DNA from: Tricholoma matsutake
Lineage: Eukaryota; Basidiomycota; Agaricomycetes; Agaricales; Tricholomataceae
Assembly: GCA_026075535.2 (NCBI GenBank)
Contig: AP026540.1
Coordinates: 8,680,001-8,744,000 of the forward strand
Direction of reading: 5' to 3'
DNA: 64,000 nt
Part shown: positions 11,880-23,944 of the stretch, one piece after another
How positions within the stretch are numbered: the stretch's first letter is position 1
Layout: each line of letters begins with the position of its first letter
Made by a program: the position numbers and the translations under genes
The notes under the pieces: model-generated
Databases searched by the model: none
What the model was told of the DNA's origin: nothing
The model's input: the letters and a program-made list of their open reading frames with translations, nothing else

Positions 11880-12080
11880 GGTTGTTTGAGAGAACTGTAC
11901 ATGGTCATCACTTGGCAGGTCTCTGCCTCGATGCCGCAGTCCGACACACCTTCCTGTTCCGATCTGTCACAGTGACAGATTCATGATGTAACAAAGGTAA
12001 CGTCCCATTCACTGGCAAGCAACTGTCCTCGAATTATCGGATTCCACTGTGAAAGCTTACTTCTCACAGATCAGACAAAA

Positions 12081-13538
12081 ATGTCAAGGATTGACCAACA
12101 TACTTTCACGGATTTGGATGATTTTGTTAGCCAAGACGATACAACCTCAACAGACTGGCAAACCAACAGGGCTCGCAAGTCTGCAAGGCTTTCTCGAATT
12201 CCTGCTCCTTGTGCGCTCTTATTATCTTTCTTAATGAATCATGCCAAGTGGAGGTTTGCAGTTGTCCGTACCTCGTTATCACCAGAGGCTATCATTCGTG
12301 CCGCTAGGCGTGAAGGGTCATACACCAGTTCTTCATTCGTCAATGACATTACATACTCATTTTCCTTCTACAGCCCTTCCCAGATTAGCGATGATGACAA
12401 TGGTGTAAATTGTCAGCAGCATAATCACGCGGACGTTGATCAGAAGACCACTGCAGACCCATCCTTACCAGATATTCTGATCAGAAAAAAGCAAGCAGCG
12501 CTCCCAAAGGGTGGTCCTTCCAATGATGGCTGTTGGTGAGCTTCTCTGAGCATTAGAACCAAAATCATCTCACCCTACGTGGTGGAATGTTATTCTAGGC
12601 TTTGTCGACTGAAGCATCAAGTACGTTGCATCCGTAATGGTTTTGGCTGGATAGGAAATTAATATTCTACTTTGACGTTGCAGAAATGCAAACCATACCA
12701 TGATTCTTGTGTCGTTTGTCTTAAATCGACGGTGAAGTGTCGAGGTCGAGGTTTACCTGTACCAACAAACATGCGGGTATGTAGTTGTCAGCTTGCGTTT
12801 CTTCATCTTCTCTCACCAACTGCACAGGGTAGAGGGGGGGATAAGAAATACATCCAGGAAAATCTCCACAGCCAAGACCGGAAGCAGCAGCGTTCCAACG
12901 TTTCACTCCTGCAGCTTTCTTTTGGACGGTCTGAGCTGCCTACTGGTACAGCTCGGCACAGAAGTGTAATTTTTTTTTTCGTTGCTCATATGAAGCATCT
13001 GACCGCTCTTCATTAGCCACCTTTGGCTGAACATGATTCAAAGCGATCTGGTCTTACTAGCAGAAGCTCGCGTATATCCGCAGGATATAGCAAAACCCGG
13101 GGACATAATGGTAGCAGTTCGCTCAACAAGATACGCGCTGCTTCCCCTATTGAGATTTTGTCGAGTGCTTCTCCATCTCGTGAACGTTCGCCTCCTCGGA
13201 CACACTTGGATAAAAATCTCCGGGAATCAAAAGGAGAAGACGCCAAAGCCAATGGCGGACGAGGACCGACTATTGCCGAATTTCTTAAAAGTCTCCATCT
13301 TGGCCACAAGATACCCCTTTTCCACCGGTTGCAACTGTGTTCTGCGTATGATTTGAAGATGATGTTGGAAAATATCGATGATCCAGTGAGAAGGCAAGAG
13401 TTGTGGCAGCTATTGGAGACAAAAGGCCTATCGATTATTGAATGGTGGAAGATTGAGAAGGCTTTGAAAGAGATGACACCTACGGTTTTGGATCACTCGA
13501 GTTTAAGCCCAGTACAAGGAATCTCATCTATCTCCTAG
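12081..13538 (+). CDS. Zn(2)-Cys(6) fungal-type DNA-binding protein
   Basis: Exons 12081-12535, 12599-12620, 12684-12776, 12828-12965 and 13017-13538 give 409 aa, all phases consistent. The z-cluster is split across exons 1, 2 and 3: CWLC, RLKHQK, C, KPYHDS, C, VV, C, LKSTVK, C, which is C-x2-C-x6-C-x6-C-x2-C-x6-C. Unusually it sits in the middle of the protein (about residue 150), not at the N terminus. After it come a basic serine-rich stretch and a helical C terminus (PTIAEFLKSLHLGHKIPLF to IEWWKIEKALKEM). That last part resembles a SAM-like helical bundle. The fourth intron starts GTAATT followed by a run of T; an alternative donor exists at 12900. Confidence 0.7.
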
Positions 13539-14252
13539 ATGAAATATTCCTTCCATGGCATTGGCTAATAGATAGGCAAAGTGCCTCCCGAACGAACTTG
13601 GTGGAAAAAAATTCTTATATCTAAATGTAAGCCTACCATCGATGCATTGTGATGACTTATTTGTATGCTTGCTGATTACGGACTATCGCTACTTTCGTTA
13701 TTATTCTTCTTGACCTCGAACTGCGACTTGTACTACGCTAGCTCTAGTTACTGGAATACTATGCCATATCTTATCAAAAAAAAAGTGTGAGTCTATCTGA
13801 TGTGGAGATAGACAAGCACTAAGAAGAAGAAAGGAAGGAATACTAGGACTTACTTCTGATCACACAGAGTGCAGCATATATAATTGATGCATTGTTAGAA
13901 TTGCTTCAGGATGATATAAGATGAGAGCAAATGCAATAAGCTTTCAAAATCCCATTCTCAAGCTATACAACGTACTTCCACCTTCACTTGAAGAACTTTA
14001 GTGTGCATATTAGTAGCGATCAAAGTAGGGCGATTATCCGCTGATTATGTCCATGATTTTCGGGACACGGATCGCGATTATGGCAATAATCGCAGAATCA
14101 TTGAATCACCTCCAGAGGCGATTCGACGATCTATCCGATCTGCTTACATTTTGCTTACATCACGCAGAAGATCACGAACCTTGTCAAAAGAATCGTACCA
14201 ACCATGTACACAAAAACCATACAGAATAACAGCATTAAGTATAACAGCAAGC
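13539..14252. other. Intergenic gap
   Basis: About 700 bp of AT-rich DNA at the border between resident genes and accessory DNA. I see no reading frame with support, no repeat and no RNA gene. Confidence 0.5.
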
Positions 14253-16579
14253 TTAAGTGCTAAGTTTTGGCCACGATGTCCTCTTATCCTCTCTTCTATC
14301 TTCGCCTATATCTTCTGCTTGACCTGTTCCTGCTGATGTTCCCCTCGACATTCCTACTGATATTCCCCTCGACGTTCCTACTGATATTCCCCTCGACGTT
14401 CCTACTGATATTCCCCTCGACGTTCCTGCTGATGTTCCCCTTGATGTTCTTGCTGATGTTCCCCTTGATGTTCTCCCTGATGTCTTCCTCGACTTGGAAA
14501 TGTGTTGTTGAACTTCATCTTGGGCATCACCTTCACTTCGGATCCGCTTCAAAGACATGGACAACGATGAGATCACCGAAGGCATAGCATCACATCCAGT
14601 GAGTGAGGAGTAATTGCGCATGCTCCAGGCTGGCGAGAGGATGGTTGTCTTCATTTAATGCATTTTGAACCGCCAATGATTGAGCCAAAGTTTGCGTCTA
14701 GTGGGTATGCAGCAACGACACGCAAAACATTGTACCGCACTCTAGTAAAACAATCATCTGCCTTGTTGATCGCTTCAAGCATATCATTGATCTCTTGCTT
14801 GGCGGTTGCGCGCGTCTGTAACCAACAATCAGCGAAGAAGGGAGTGGACTCACTGTACGTACCAAGCATGAGAAAGCTTCGGTGGGGATCAATGATCAAA
14901 TTGCTTTTGCTAAGACGGCTGCAGCGATGGTATCCAAGTTGCCAGTCAGATAGCATTTGGCCCGGAAGAGTAGAAGTAGCAATCGCCCATCACTGAGGCG
15001 TACCCACGCCATGAGGTCGGGACCTGCATTTTGGCCTGGGAGGCACCACCCTGTGTGCATCGACTTGATCCATTTCTTTACGTCTTCAGGATCATTGGCG
15101 ATAAAGGCGATGTCGTTAGATGGCACAACAGGGTCCCCATTGGGGATATCGAAGTCCTTGAGAGTGTCACCATTCACCCGCGTCACAATTGAAGCAGACT
15201 GACGCGCCCACGGCGGAGTTTCCCCGTGGAATCGGAAAACCTGATCCAACCGGGCGCCTCGTCGAAAGAGACGAGTGCAAGCTAAGAGGACGGCCTCTTC
15301 AAACGCTACCCCTTTATTAACCTGCATGCGATCTCGAATAAAGTCGTCGGGTGTGCGCCCTTCTTTTTCAAAATAGCGCAAGACGCTCATAAGAGCCAAC
15401 GGCTCTTCAACAATGATATCAGGTCCTTCACCCATGAAGCGAGCAAGGCCCAATTCTATGAGGTCCTGTCGTTCCGCGTACCACATAGGATATTCCCTCT
15501 TGTTATAAAGTTGTATATCGAGCTTGATAGTTCCTTTAGTAATCCTTCCACTGGGCGATAATCAATGGAAACCGAACTCGACGAGTACGAGAACGGACAA
15601 ACCTCAAGCAATTTTCTCCCAAGCAAAACCCTGGACCTTGGATGGCTTGACGTCAGGTTCGGTGGCCAAAAGTGAGCCCTCACCATCGATCGGGGTGTAT
15701 TCGGTGTAAGCGTGGACATATGCATCAAGTAATTTATGGGGGTAACTTGGGCATGCAGTCGTCCACTCTCCGCCTATCAGTTCCTCGAGATACCTGGCGA
15801 TAAATCGGTGACTTTCCAACGTAGATTAGATTTGGCCCACTACATTGAACATCACTCACCGGCCGCGCAACCACTCGAACATCCGAGAGACAAGGCCAGT
15901 GCCAGATGAACGAAGGAAGGATGGTGGGAGATATCGAGATATATATGACAACTGGGTACCCGAGTTCTTGAAGTCGCCGGTGTGGCGAGCTACATTCCAT
16001 TGGTCCGGAACTTTGCCTACGCCCGACACCAAGACGGTTTGGAAAAGGTCAAGGGAAAAGCCAGGATGTGTAATAGACCCTTTGGTGCGGACACGACTCC
16101 ACGCACAAACTATTGGACGGAGGACAGGCCGACGAACTGTGGTACTCACATCTGCAAAAGCGCCCATGTATCGTTCGCCGGCAACCTGAGCTTCATCAAG
16201 GATGTAGAAGAAATTGTCGTGATCAAATGCTGACCCCAGGATTGCCGCGGGCCTGGTGGCATCCAACAACTCCAGCAGTGTCTGCAAGGACGCCCCCACC
16301 AGACAGGAAATCACGAAAGCTAAAAAAGGGTGCTTGCCATCGACTACTACGAAGGGGAAGTAGTTAGCCAATTGCGTTGGGCAAAAGTCCTCCATTTTGC
16401 TTCTTGGCTACTTCAATGAAGCACCATCCACCGCGCCAGCAGCACTTTGTAGATCCGATTGAAGGCGATCTTCTCGTTCTCAACGTTAGCGTCCGCAATG
16501 TCCTCTGGTGCACGATCGTTGACCCCTCAGTGGTCGACATCCATGAACTCCAGGTCTTGGGCGCCTGTGACGAACGCAA
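14253..16579 (-). pseudogene. Crinkler-like P-loop NTPase / REase-type nuclease protein, 5'-truncated
   Basis: Minus-strand fragments line up in one order: a region with ENEKIAFNRIYKVLLARW (about 16,450), then 16395-15856, 15819-15604, 15486-14896 and 14956-14253. The second fragment holds FFYILDEAQVAGERYMGAF, a Walker B-like DEAQ; the fourth holds PDLMAWVRLSDGRLLLLLF followed by RAK, which looks like the D...xxK core of a restriction-endonuclease-like fold. NTPase plus REase-type nuclease is the architecture described for Crinkler (CR)-type proteins, which occur in many copies in mushrooms. No Walker A loop is found upstream, and in-frame stops lie near 16,420, so the 5' end is missing or broken. 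The tail has an RG/TS-rich repeat. Family assignment is from memory of motif order. Confidence 0.45.
14337..14480. repeat. 24-bp tandem repeat coding for TSRGISVG-type units
   Basis: About six copies of a unit like TTCCCCTCGACGTTCCTACTGATA, some shortened. Read on the minus strand they encode TSRGISVG/TSRGTSAG repeats at the C-terminal end of the Crinkler-like gene. The 24-bp period keeps the frame open. Confidence 0.85.
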
Positions 16580-17008
16580 CCCTAACCAACTGCAAACGGG
16601 CAGTGTTTGCTATTTATCTTGTCACCCTTTCCTATTTATTTCATCACCCCCCTTGCCCACTATCTCTTTGGCTACGATACTGCCTTCACCCCTGTTTTAT
16701 ATTTAACTTACGAACCCCTATTTATCCTACAGTATAAAAACTCTACGTACTTGTAGTCTACTCTTCAGAATCCAGTTTTATTTTATCACGTCCCTCCTGT
16801 CCGAATTGAACTTGTGACGAAACCGTAACTACTGGTCACGCTTCCGCCACATATTTTGACGAGTACAGAAACTATCTGAAGAACCTCTGCTTTTGTCCTT
16901 ACGCTCCGATACTCTATGGCTGATCACCCCGGACAACACTGCTTATCGACGAAACCCTCCCCTGTTATTGTCAACAAATTCCTTACAACTTTTTATCGAA
17001 TCACGAAA

Positions 17009-17458
17009 ATGTCCTACAAGCTGCGCAGCACGACTAGACGTGTTCAAGGTGAGTCGATCCGTTCTACAGACGCTGGTTCGTCTGTCAGGGGTGCCTCGAT
17101 GCACCCTTTACCTTCCGCCTTAGCAGCCAGATCCTTCGCGGATGTGGTTGTGGCGAGATCCCCATCGCCGTTTCTTGACGGTGTTAGGAATTCCTCGGAT
17201 GACCTAACCGCACGGGAGGGAGCGAGTGCTTCTATAAACCCCAGAGTTGGCGAAATGCCCTCTGACGATGATGACGAAGGCCGTAGTGCCTTCGCGTCGC
17301 CCCTCTTTGGTGTAGAAGAGGAAGACAGAGAACTGTGGGTCACAGTTAAGCCACGAAGGTCCCGTAGTTTAGAATCTCTAAAGAACAGTAATATTAGAGT
17401 CCGATTCCTATCCAAATGTGCTAAAGCACCTGATAATCCGAGGATGTCTGTATCTTAG
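17009..17458 (+). CDS. Short disordered ORF, possibly the N terminus of a retroelement protein
   Basis: A 150-aa open frame from MSYKLRSTTRR, rich in serine, arginine and acidic residues, with the string ELWVTVKPRRSRSLESL near the end. Similar starts followed by a W-V-K-RR-RS block are common in mushroom retroelement ORFs, but no reverse transcriptase follows. It stops at 17,458, within a few bases of the left end of the KDZ-type element, so it may be a fragment cut by that insertion. Unrecognised otherwise. Confidence 0.3.
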   Translation: MSYKLRSTTRRVQGESIRSTDAGSSVRGASMHPLPSALAARSFADVVVARSPSPFLDGVRNSSDDLTAREGASASINPRVGEMPSDDDDEGRSAFASPLFGVEEEDRELWVTVKPRRSRSLESLKNSNIRVRFLSKCAKAPDNPRMSVS

Positions 17459-17621
17459 AATCGACTGTCCGGCTGTCCGACTGTCCGGTTGTCCGGCTGT
17501 TTGGTTGAGTTTGGTACAGCCACCAAGTCTTCCTCTTCGTCCATACAGTAGTGGTCGCGGTGAGTCGCAATGTCCTTGCCCGCCATTAGCCAAATTGACC
17601 TATCATATCAGATACCTCACA

Positions 17622-19650
17622 ATGAGTTACCCATTGAAGTGTTCCTATTGCAAACAGGTTCTCACCCCAGCCATTACCACGACAAATGCCAATGGAATCC
17701 TCGGTCGTCGCTATGTCCTTTGCACCTCGTGGCCTGAAGGTGAGTTTGGGCATGGATCAGTTTCTCACCAACATTTTTTCCGCTGGGTTGATCGGACACC
17801 ATCACCATCTTCAACACCGACAGTAACATCATCAACCACACTTCCATCTCCCCCTCCAACTTTGCCGCCTCCCACTATACAGAATACACCAATATATTGC
17901 TACTTCATGGGCTGTAAATCACAGTGTTTGCCTGCCAAAAACTGCACCTGAAGGATGTGCCGTACACACTGTCAACTTAGCAGCGGATGTCCACGAAAAG
18001 ACCACATCAATAAAGCCACTACTTCTCTCCCTGCTATGTCTACTCCTCTCCCTGCTATTTCTACTCCAACTCCTCTCTCCGCTACTCCAACTCCTTCATC
18101 CGATCATGCCATCAACCACCATCTCTCGCCTCCAGACTCGCTTATTGATCCCTTACTACGAACCCAGCCAGCGGCATCTCAGGGCTCGCCGACTGATCCT
18201 CCGCTGCAACCCCAGCCAGTCACCAACTGCTTCCCCCAAGGCCTCATTCTGAGACCCCACAATCCCGCTCATCACACCATGCAGTTCAAATCCCTCCTGT
18301 GTTCACTGAACAGCAAGCTGCTCTGCAACGGATCGATGCTGACCGCCGAATGCATCAAGCAACTTTGCAACAGAATGAGTCCCAGTTGAAGAATGTAGTA
18401 CGAGTGTTTGCCTGGTCTCAAGATGAGTGCGATGCCACTCTATATGACTTCACACTACCGCCTGGTTCTAGAAGCTTCGAAATCACTGAATCCATCCTCC
18501 ATGACCTAGCCCTCATTTCCGAGGGTGATGCCACTCTTTGACTGCAAAAGTATGATGATGCGGAGGATCTATGGGTTGGGTTCAGAGTCGGTCAAGTTTT
18601 CGATGCCGAGATCCACCAACGGCATTTTTTCTTCAAATGGCGGGAGGTGAAACACTGTCTAGGCTTCGAGAACCTTGTCAGGCATGGGCGGATGAGTAGC
18701 CTGCACTTTCGGGACAATCTCCCAGGTGAAAAGTCATATATCAGGGAGGCCCTTAGTAAGAAACGTGGTCTCAAACTTGCATCAAATCTACTCCCCTCCA
18801 CCCCTTTGTCTTTAGTTCCCTTATCGCTGACCTTTCCTTCATTGTTGGCCACCCCTCCTCCTGTCATCAAAAAGCGTCGAGTTCCCTCCTCACCAACCTT
18901 TCCTTCATCTTTGGCTGCCCCTCCTCCTGTGGTCAAAAAGCGCCAAGTTCCCTCCTCACCAACCTTTCCTTCATCTTTGGCTGCCCCTCCTCCTGTGGTC
19001 AAAAAGCCCGAGTTCCTTCATCTTTGGCTGTCCCTCCTCCTGTCGTCACAAAGCAACGCTCTCCTGATATCATCCTCATTTCGTCTGATGATGAGAACAT
19101 AGCCGCGACTCGTAATCCACAGCTCCCAGTCCCCACTATCCCATTGGCAAAGTGTCAAAAGCAGTCACTACCTCATTCTCCTGGAGTTGTCCTCGTCCTC
19201 GATTCTGAAGAAGAAAATGGGCGAGGAAGAACATGGTTGAACATTCACATCAAGCAGGAGAATCTGCTCTTGATCAAGATGGAGGATAGTGATGATGAAG
19301 CCTCAACCGATGACATGTATATGTCGCCACTATGACAAGCCCGACATGTTCGCCAACCCTCAGTCGACACAGTTTTCTTGAGCAAGGATGAGACACCCAA
19401 GTGGCCACAGGACTACTATGTTTGCGACATTGCGAAGGCATTCAAGCAACCACCCCAAGGTCTCTCCAAAAAGGTGGCTTTTGGTGCATATTTCCCTGGA
19501 CTCTCCTTCAAGAAATTGACATACTATGACAACTACAACATATGGATTAGAACCCCCAGAGAATTTCATATGAAATATGCGGACTATGGCTGGACAGACA
19601 AAGGATCATGGAAGCATTTTTTAGCAGCCCGTGCCAAGTATCTGGAATGA
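17622..19650 (+). pseudogene. GRF-type zinc finger protein of a KDZ element, decayed
   Basis: Starts with a GRF-like finger: MSYPLKCSYCKQVL, then GRRYVLC and HQHFFRWVD, matching the C..C...GR.Y..C...F.WVD pattern of this nucleic-acid-binding finger. A cysteine cluster follows (CYFMGCKSQC...MCRTHC), then a long Pro/Ser/Thr region, an acidic segment with IILISSDDEN that resembles a SUMO-interaction motif, and a C-terminal domain ending DYGWTDKGSWKHFLAARAKY. In-frame TGA codons occur at 17949, 18539 and 19333, each where arginine would fit. There are frame changes in the low-complexity part near 18.0-18.3 kb and at about 19,005. Not functional as it stands. Confidence 0.6.
18830..19040. repeat. 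66-bp coding tandem repeat
   Basis: Three to four copies of a 66-bp unit encoding PTFPSSLAAPPPVVKKRQVP-like blocks inside the GRF gene. Copies 2 and 3 are nearly identical. The last copy has a small deletion that shifts the reading frame. Confidence 0.85.
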
Positions 19651-19954
19651 TGGCGAACATAACCCACCTTCGTATATCGATTTGTATCTCAGCTCTTTGG
19701 TTTGTATTTTAGATTGCCTTGTATTTTAGATTGTCGGTTTGTATGTAACACAATGTGATTTGCATGTACACCCAGTACTCAACCTGGCTCGAAATTGTAG
19801 GTGCACGGTGGGGTCAAAACCGCGCACCTCATCTTCATGTTTTTGGGTGAGTGGGGTTTATGTCGGTTAAAGTTAGGCAGTGATACACATGAACATAGTA
19901 ATGCAATGTCAGAACTGTCGACCACACAAAGATGAACGTGATTTGCATGTACAC

Positions 19955-21926
19955 CTAATACTCAACATTATGAGGGTGTCGATTCTCCCGTTCAAGCTTC
20001 TGCCTGATGTCTTCATTCCTCCTCAAGATCATTTCATCCAAAAAGAAATTGAACTTATCCACACCCATCTCCCAACAGATAGCATGATATCCACCAATCC
20101 AGACATTTGTTTGCTCAGCTATTGAAGAGTTGAAATACCAGCCTGATCCATCTTCAGATTGAAGCTCAGGGTAGCAATATGGATTGCAGTGTTGCTGGCA
20201 AAACATATCTCGAGTTGAATGTTTGCAACTCCAATGAAACACATCAACAGTGAGTCCGATATCAGCAAAGAACTCACCATTTTGGAATGTCCTCTTGAGC
20301 GTGCAGTTGTTGTCGAAAAAGATGTGTTTTGGCTTTGGCCCGGTACGAAAAACATTCTTCATGAAATTCTGAATAGGAAAACATGAGTGGATTCATGGGC
20401 AAGTTTCAAAATGACTCAACTCCAACACTGCTAACACCCTCTGCTCCATAAAATGTTTGCCGGGCAAGAACTATGCCACAGGGTGCGACAATGAGCTCCT
20501 CATTATGAGTTCTCCTCCGCCCAAACTGTGCTCGCAGCTTCTTCCGCTGAGTATCCACATTGCGGGCATCATTCTGGATGGCGACCGCAATTTCAATGTC
20601 CTCCTCCACCTCAAGGTCATCTGATATCTGTTGTTCAGCTATGCTGTCATTCGGATGAGCCACCCGTGCTCTCTCGAGGTGTTCTTTGAGTTGAAACCGT
20701 GCTTGGCCACGTTGGACATGGATACGCTCTGCCTCAATGTGCTGCAGATCACCGCACACACGGGAGTCCTTCTGCTGGACTTGGGTGCACCCCTTGATCT
20801 GACAAATTTGCCCCTCCATCTTTTCGTGACTCTTGCAATAGTGGTCGCATTGATTCTGTAATGGTTCAAAGCAGTTGTGCACCACGCAGCATGGGTGTCC
20901 AACCGTTACACCATCTACCACCACAACCCACACCTCTTCTCCTTGGAACACCCGTGTACACTTATCGCATCGATGGTTCAGCTCTGGCTGACCATACAAG
21001 CGAAGACATAGATTTCATGCTTGCATTGCCTTATTGAACCGAGTTTTTTGAGGACCAATCAGTTGACTATTAAGCCGGCCACAGTCATCGAGGAGACATG
21101 CAATGACGAAAGCATCCCATATGTGTTCTGTAGTGAGCATAAATCCCATGGGCCAGTCTGGAGGAGGGAGACTGTGACGAGAGAATGAACAGTGATAGAG
21201 GCAGCTACAGTTGGTTGCTGATGTGTGGGAGATGACCATCACATCGATCCAGAGGTCGATGACTTTTCTATCGACAAATTGGTGTTCGCCAACTTCAATA
21301 ATTGGAGGCTGTTGGGCATAATAGTACCGAAAGTCTTGTTTAATGTAGTAGTTATGGTGGTAGCTGGTTTTACACTCTGCCGTATGCATGGTATAAAATA
21401 ATTGCACAGACATTGAAAGAAACCGTAATGCACCTTCACAGTAAAGACTAACAGCATATGCTGGTACAGCACCCCGGTCCAGTGTGTAGAGTACCACCTT
21501 CTGATAGTAAGTCTTCTTGAGACAGAGTCCTTTGCTGATGCGAGGGCACGCTGGCTGAATGCATGAATGTTGTGGGGGATAAAGCATGTCTGGCACAAAT
21601 CCGAGGCCATGACCATACTTGAGAATGGTTCCTGCAAGATCGTGCCTTGGAAAGTCTTCTTTATCCCAGATTAGGTGCTGTAGCTCCATCCAAAGCACAT
21701 CTACATCCTCGATTTGGATATCGCAGCTGTTGGCAAGAAGTCGAGTGACACTTGGTGGTAAAATTTCAGGTGCATTATCTTCAGGTTCTTCAGCAGGTTG
21801 GGGAAGCAAGATGTCATCCCTCAGTCGCTTAGCAATATATATAAAGGTAAAAAGGCCCATAATCGATAGGTTGGGCACCAGAGTCGATACATTTGCGAGC
21901 GTAGCCATGCAGGTAGTACTAGTCAC
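19955..21926 (-). pseudogene. CxC5/CxC6 cysteine-cluster protein associated with KDZ transposases
   Basis: The first part (21926-21015) has CPRISKGLCLKKTYYQKVVL, YTLDRGAVPAYAVSLYCEG, EVGEHQFVDRKVIDLW and SATNCSCLYHCSFSR, the CxC5 pattern. The second (to 20406) has HRCDKCTRVF, VVVDGVTVGHPCCVVHNC and KGCTQVQQKDSRVCG, the CxC6 pattern. After an intron, the third (20362-19955) has KPKHIFFDNNCTLKRTF, SCKHSTRDMFCQQHCNP and WIGGYHAICWEMGVDKFNFF, the usual C-terminal domain of these proteins. The reading frame runs through a TGA at 21015-21017 (QA-stop-NLCLR), where arginine would fit. Otherwise well preserved. It is convergent with the GRF gene, as expected for genes within one element. Confidence 0.7.
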
Positions 21927-21986
21927 ATGACATTCAGACAGACAGCCGGACAGTCAGACAGGACTTTCTAACACACAGACTTTCTG

Positions 21987-23766
21987 GATAATCCCACCAA
22001 TCACCTCTTATTAGAGGTGGAGCTACATATGAGGTCCTAGTGTTGCCACTGGCTCAGCCGAGGTTTTTCAATAAAATGGCTATAGCATACCAGATAAATT
22101 TCCTAAATTCACTAGGATATTTGAGCATATGGACGAGCCCATAAGCCGAGGGGTCTTCTGCCAAAATTAGTTGAACCGATCAATTGTCCCTGAGTTATTT
22201 AATACACAAAATTCGGCTTGATGGCTCAGCTGATCAATAGCTCGTTGTGTCACTGTTGAGCTATGTTCGAGTTATTGCCTTTTTTGGAACACTTGCTTCA
22301 ACCTACCTCTCTAGTGTATGGCATGGCTTCTCCTGCTATCTGGATGGACTATAGCTCAAGTTAACCTCATAAGATATATTACTATGCACTATTTTATGTA
22401 CCATATTGAGAAGCTGAAGCTCTGCTGGCCTTTGGTGAGTGAGTATAACCTATTTCAATATATTGACTCTCCATCCCTCTTGTACAGACTCATGGACCAT
22501 TCCAAGGTGTTAATTCTACTTGTAGTACCTTGGTATGTTCGTATATATTGCCACTAATGGGTACTATGACCTGGCATTGAGTAACAAGGAGATTAGGTGA
22601 GTATGTGTAGATCCTATTCTGTAGCTCGAAGCATTGACTATATAGTTGACTTGTAGGCTATAAATATAGGGTAGGTGACTACCCTAACTGCTCAGAAGGA
22701 GATTTGGACAATAGGAAAGGTGTGTGACCAATTATGAGCAAAGTTCTGTTCTGTTGATGGGAAACCCATGCCCCTGTGAGCCAGGACCTCAGTCCCATCC
22801 CATTATACATACATACCTTTTATTTACTTCACCTATAGACCTGGAAAACGAAGAAAGTGAACGCTTTTGTGCCACGGATCTCATGCAGCAAGTATTCCTC
22901 CTCCCCACCCCTAGTTCGCTTTTTTGACTATCTTATCCCATGTAGCTTTGATGGTAGGCTCTCCCCATTGTTTGTAAGGTCTCTATGATGCATTTATGAT
23001 GCTCATTCATGCAGTGGGATGAACAGGAGAGCTGGTGAGTCACCATCTCTGATATCACACTAACACATAATTTGACATCCACCCACTGGCCCCCTAGTCT
23101 CTATACTTGGTATACAACTCTATATGGTACCCTCACACCCTTTTGGCTGTACACCTTTGGTCCTGATCCACATGCCAGCTCAGCAGTGGGTACCCTCTCC
23201 TCCTCCCCTACATTTTCGCTTTTTTCCCACTGTAGTCACTGCCTTATGGGCTAGAGCACTTATCCCTATCATGTACATAGACCTTGACATGATTTTATTG
23301 GCCTGGATATCAAGGGAGAGCCTCATGCATAAGTACAACAATCTCTCATTCTCACTTCAAGAAGGTAGTGCTCTAGTAGGCTTATCAGGGCAGGTAAAGT
23401 AGAAAGGATGGCAGGTAGTCATTCTATGTACACATGTAGTTAATGTAAGCAAAAGAAACCAAGGGAAACGGGCCAGAATGAAGGAAATAGTGAGCTCGCT
23501 GTCAGAGACAGTGACAACGTTAGCCGACGTGGGCGGACATAAGCCGACAGTGATGGGAGAGATTGATGGCCTCGATGGTGACGGTAGCCGATGACATTGA
23601 TGGCAGGTACTGATGTCCGGCACATGCCGTAGATGTCTTGGAGGAGTCTACACTATATTTATTCAAGGTTTATCGGAGGAGGGCCATACACATTTAATTC
23701 CCTCTTATTAGAGGAGGACCTCATATGTAGCTCCACCTCTAATAAGAGGTGATTGGTGGGATTATC
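21987..23766. mobile_element. Non-autonomous element with perfect 52-bp terminal inverted repeats
   Basis: Bases 21987-22038 and the reverse complement of 23715-23766 are identical over all 52 positions, starting GATAATCCCACCAATC. The repeat itself contains a small palindrome, CCTCTTATTAGAGG. The 1.68 kb interior has no supported gene. I found no clear target-site duplication. Perfect ends suggest recent movement. The transposase family that would move it is unknown. Confidence 0.85.
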
Positions 23767-23944
23767 AGGTGTGCTAAAGCTAAGCAGGATCGAGATGATC
23801 CCATGTTGGAAGAGGCTGAGAAAGGTTTGACTCCAGACCAGCGTGACACCGGAGGCATTTTCCAGCTCATGTTGTGATGACATGAGTTCATCTCATATCT
23901 TCGGCAGATCATCTAGCAATGATGTGCATATGCGGCCTCCAGTA

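Larger units (their letters stand above)
17455..21971. mobile_element. KDZ-type DNA transposon with tandem-repeat ends
   Basis: About 4.5 kb bounded by inverted arrays of a 10-bp motif. The left end at 17,455 reads TTAGAA then runs of GTCCGGCTGTCC-like units to about 17,500; the right end (21,935-21,971) read on the minus strand starts TTAGAA and runs into ACTGTCCGGCTGTC. Inside are two convergent genes of families linked to KDZ transposons: a GRF-zinc-finger protein (+) and a CxC5/CxC6 protein (-). No clear target-site duplication was found. Both genes carry premature TGA codons, so this copy is probably dead. Confidence 0.65.

Noticed and set aside
22318..23402. Short open frames inside the 52-bp-TIR element
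   Set aside because: All under 100 aa, no recognisable content, no consistent splice joins.
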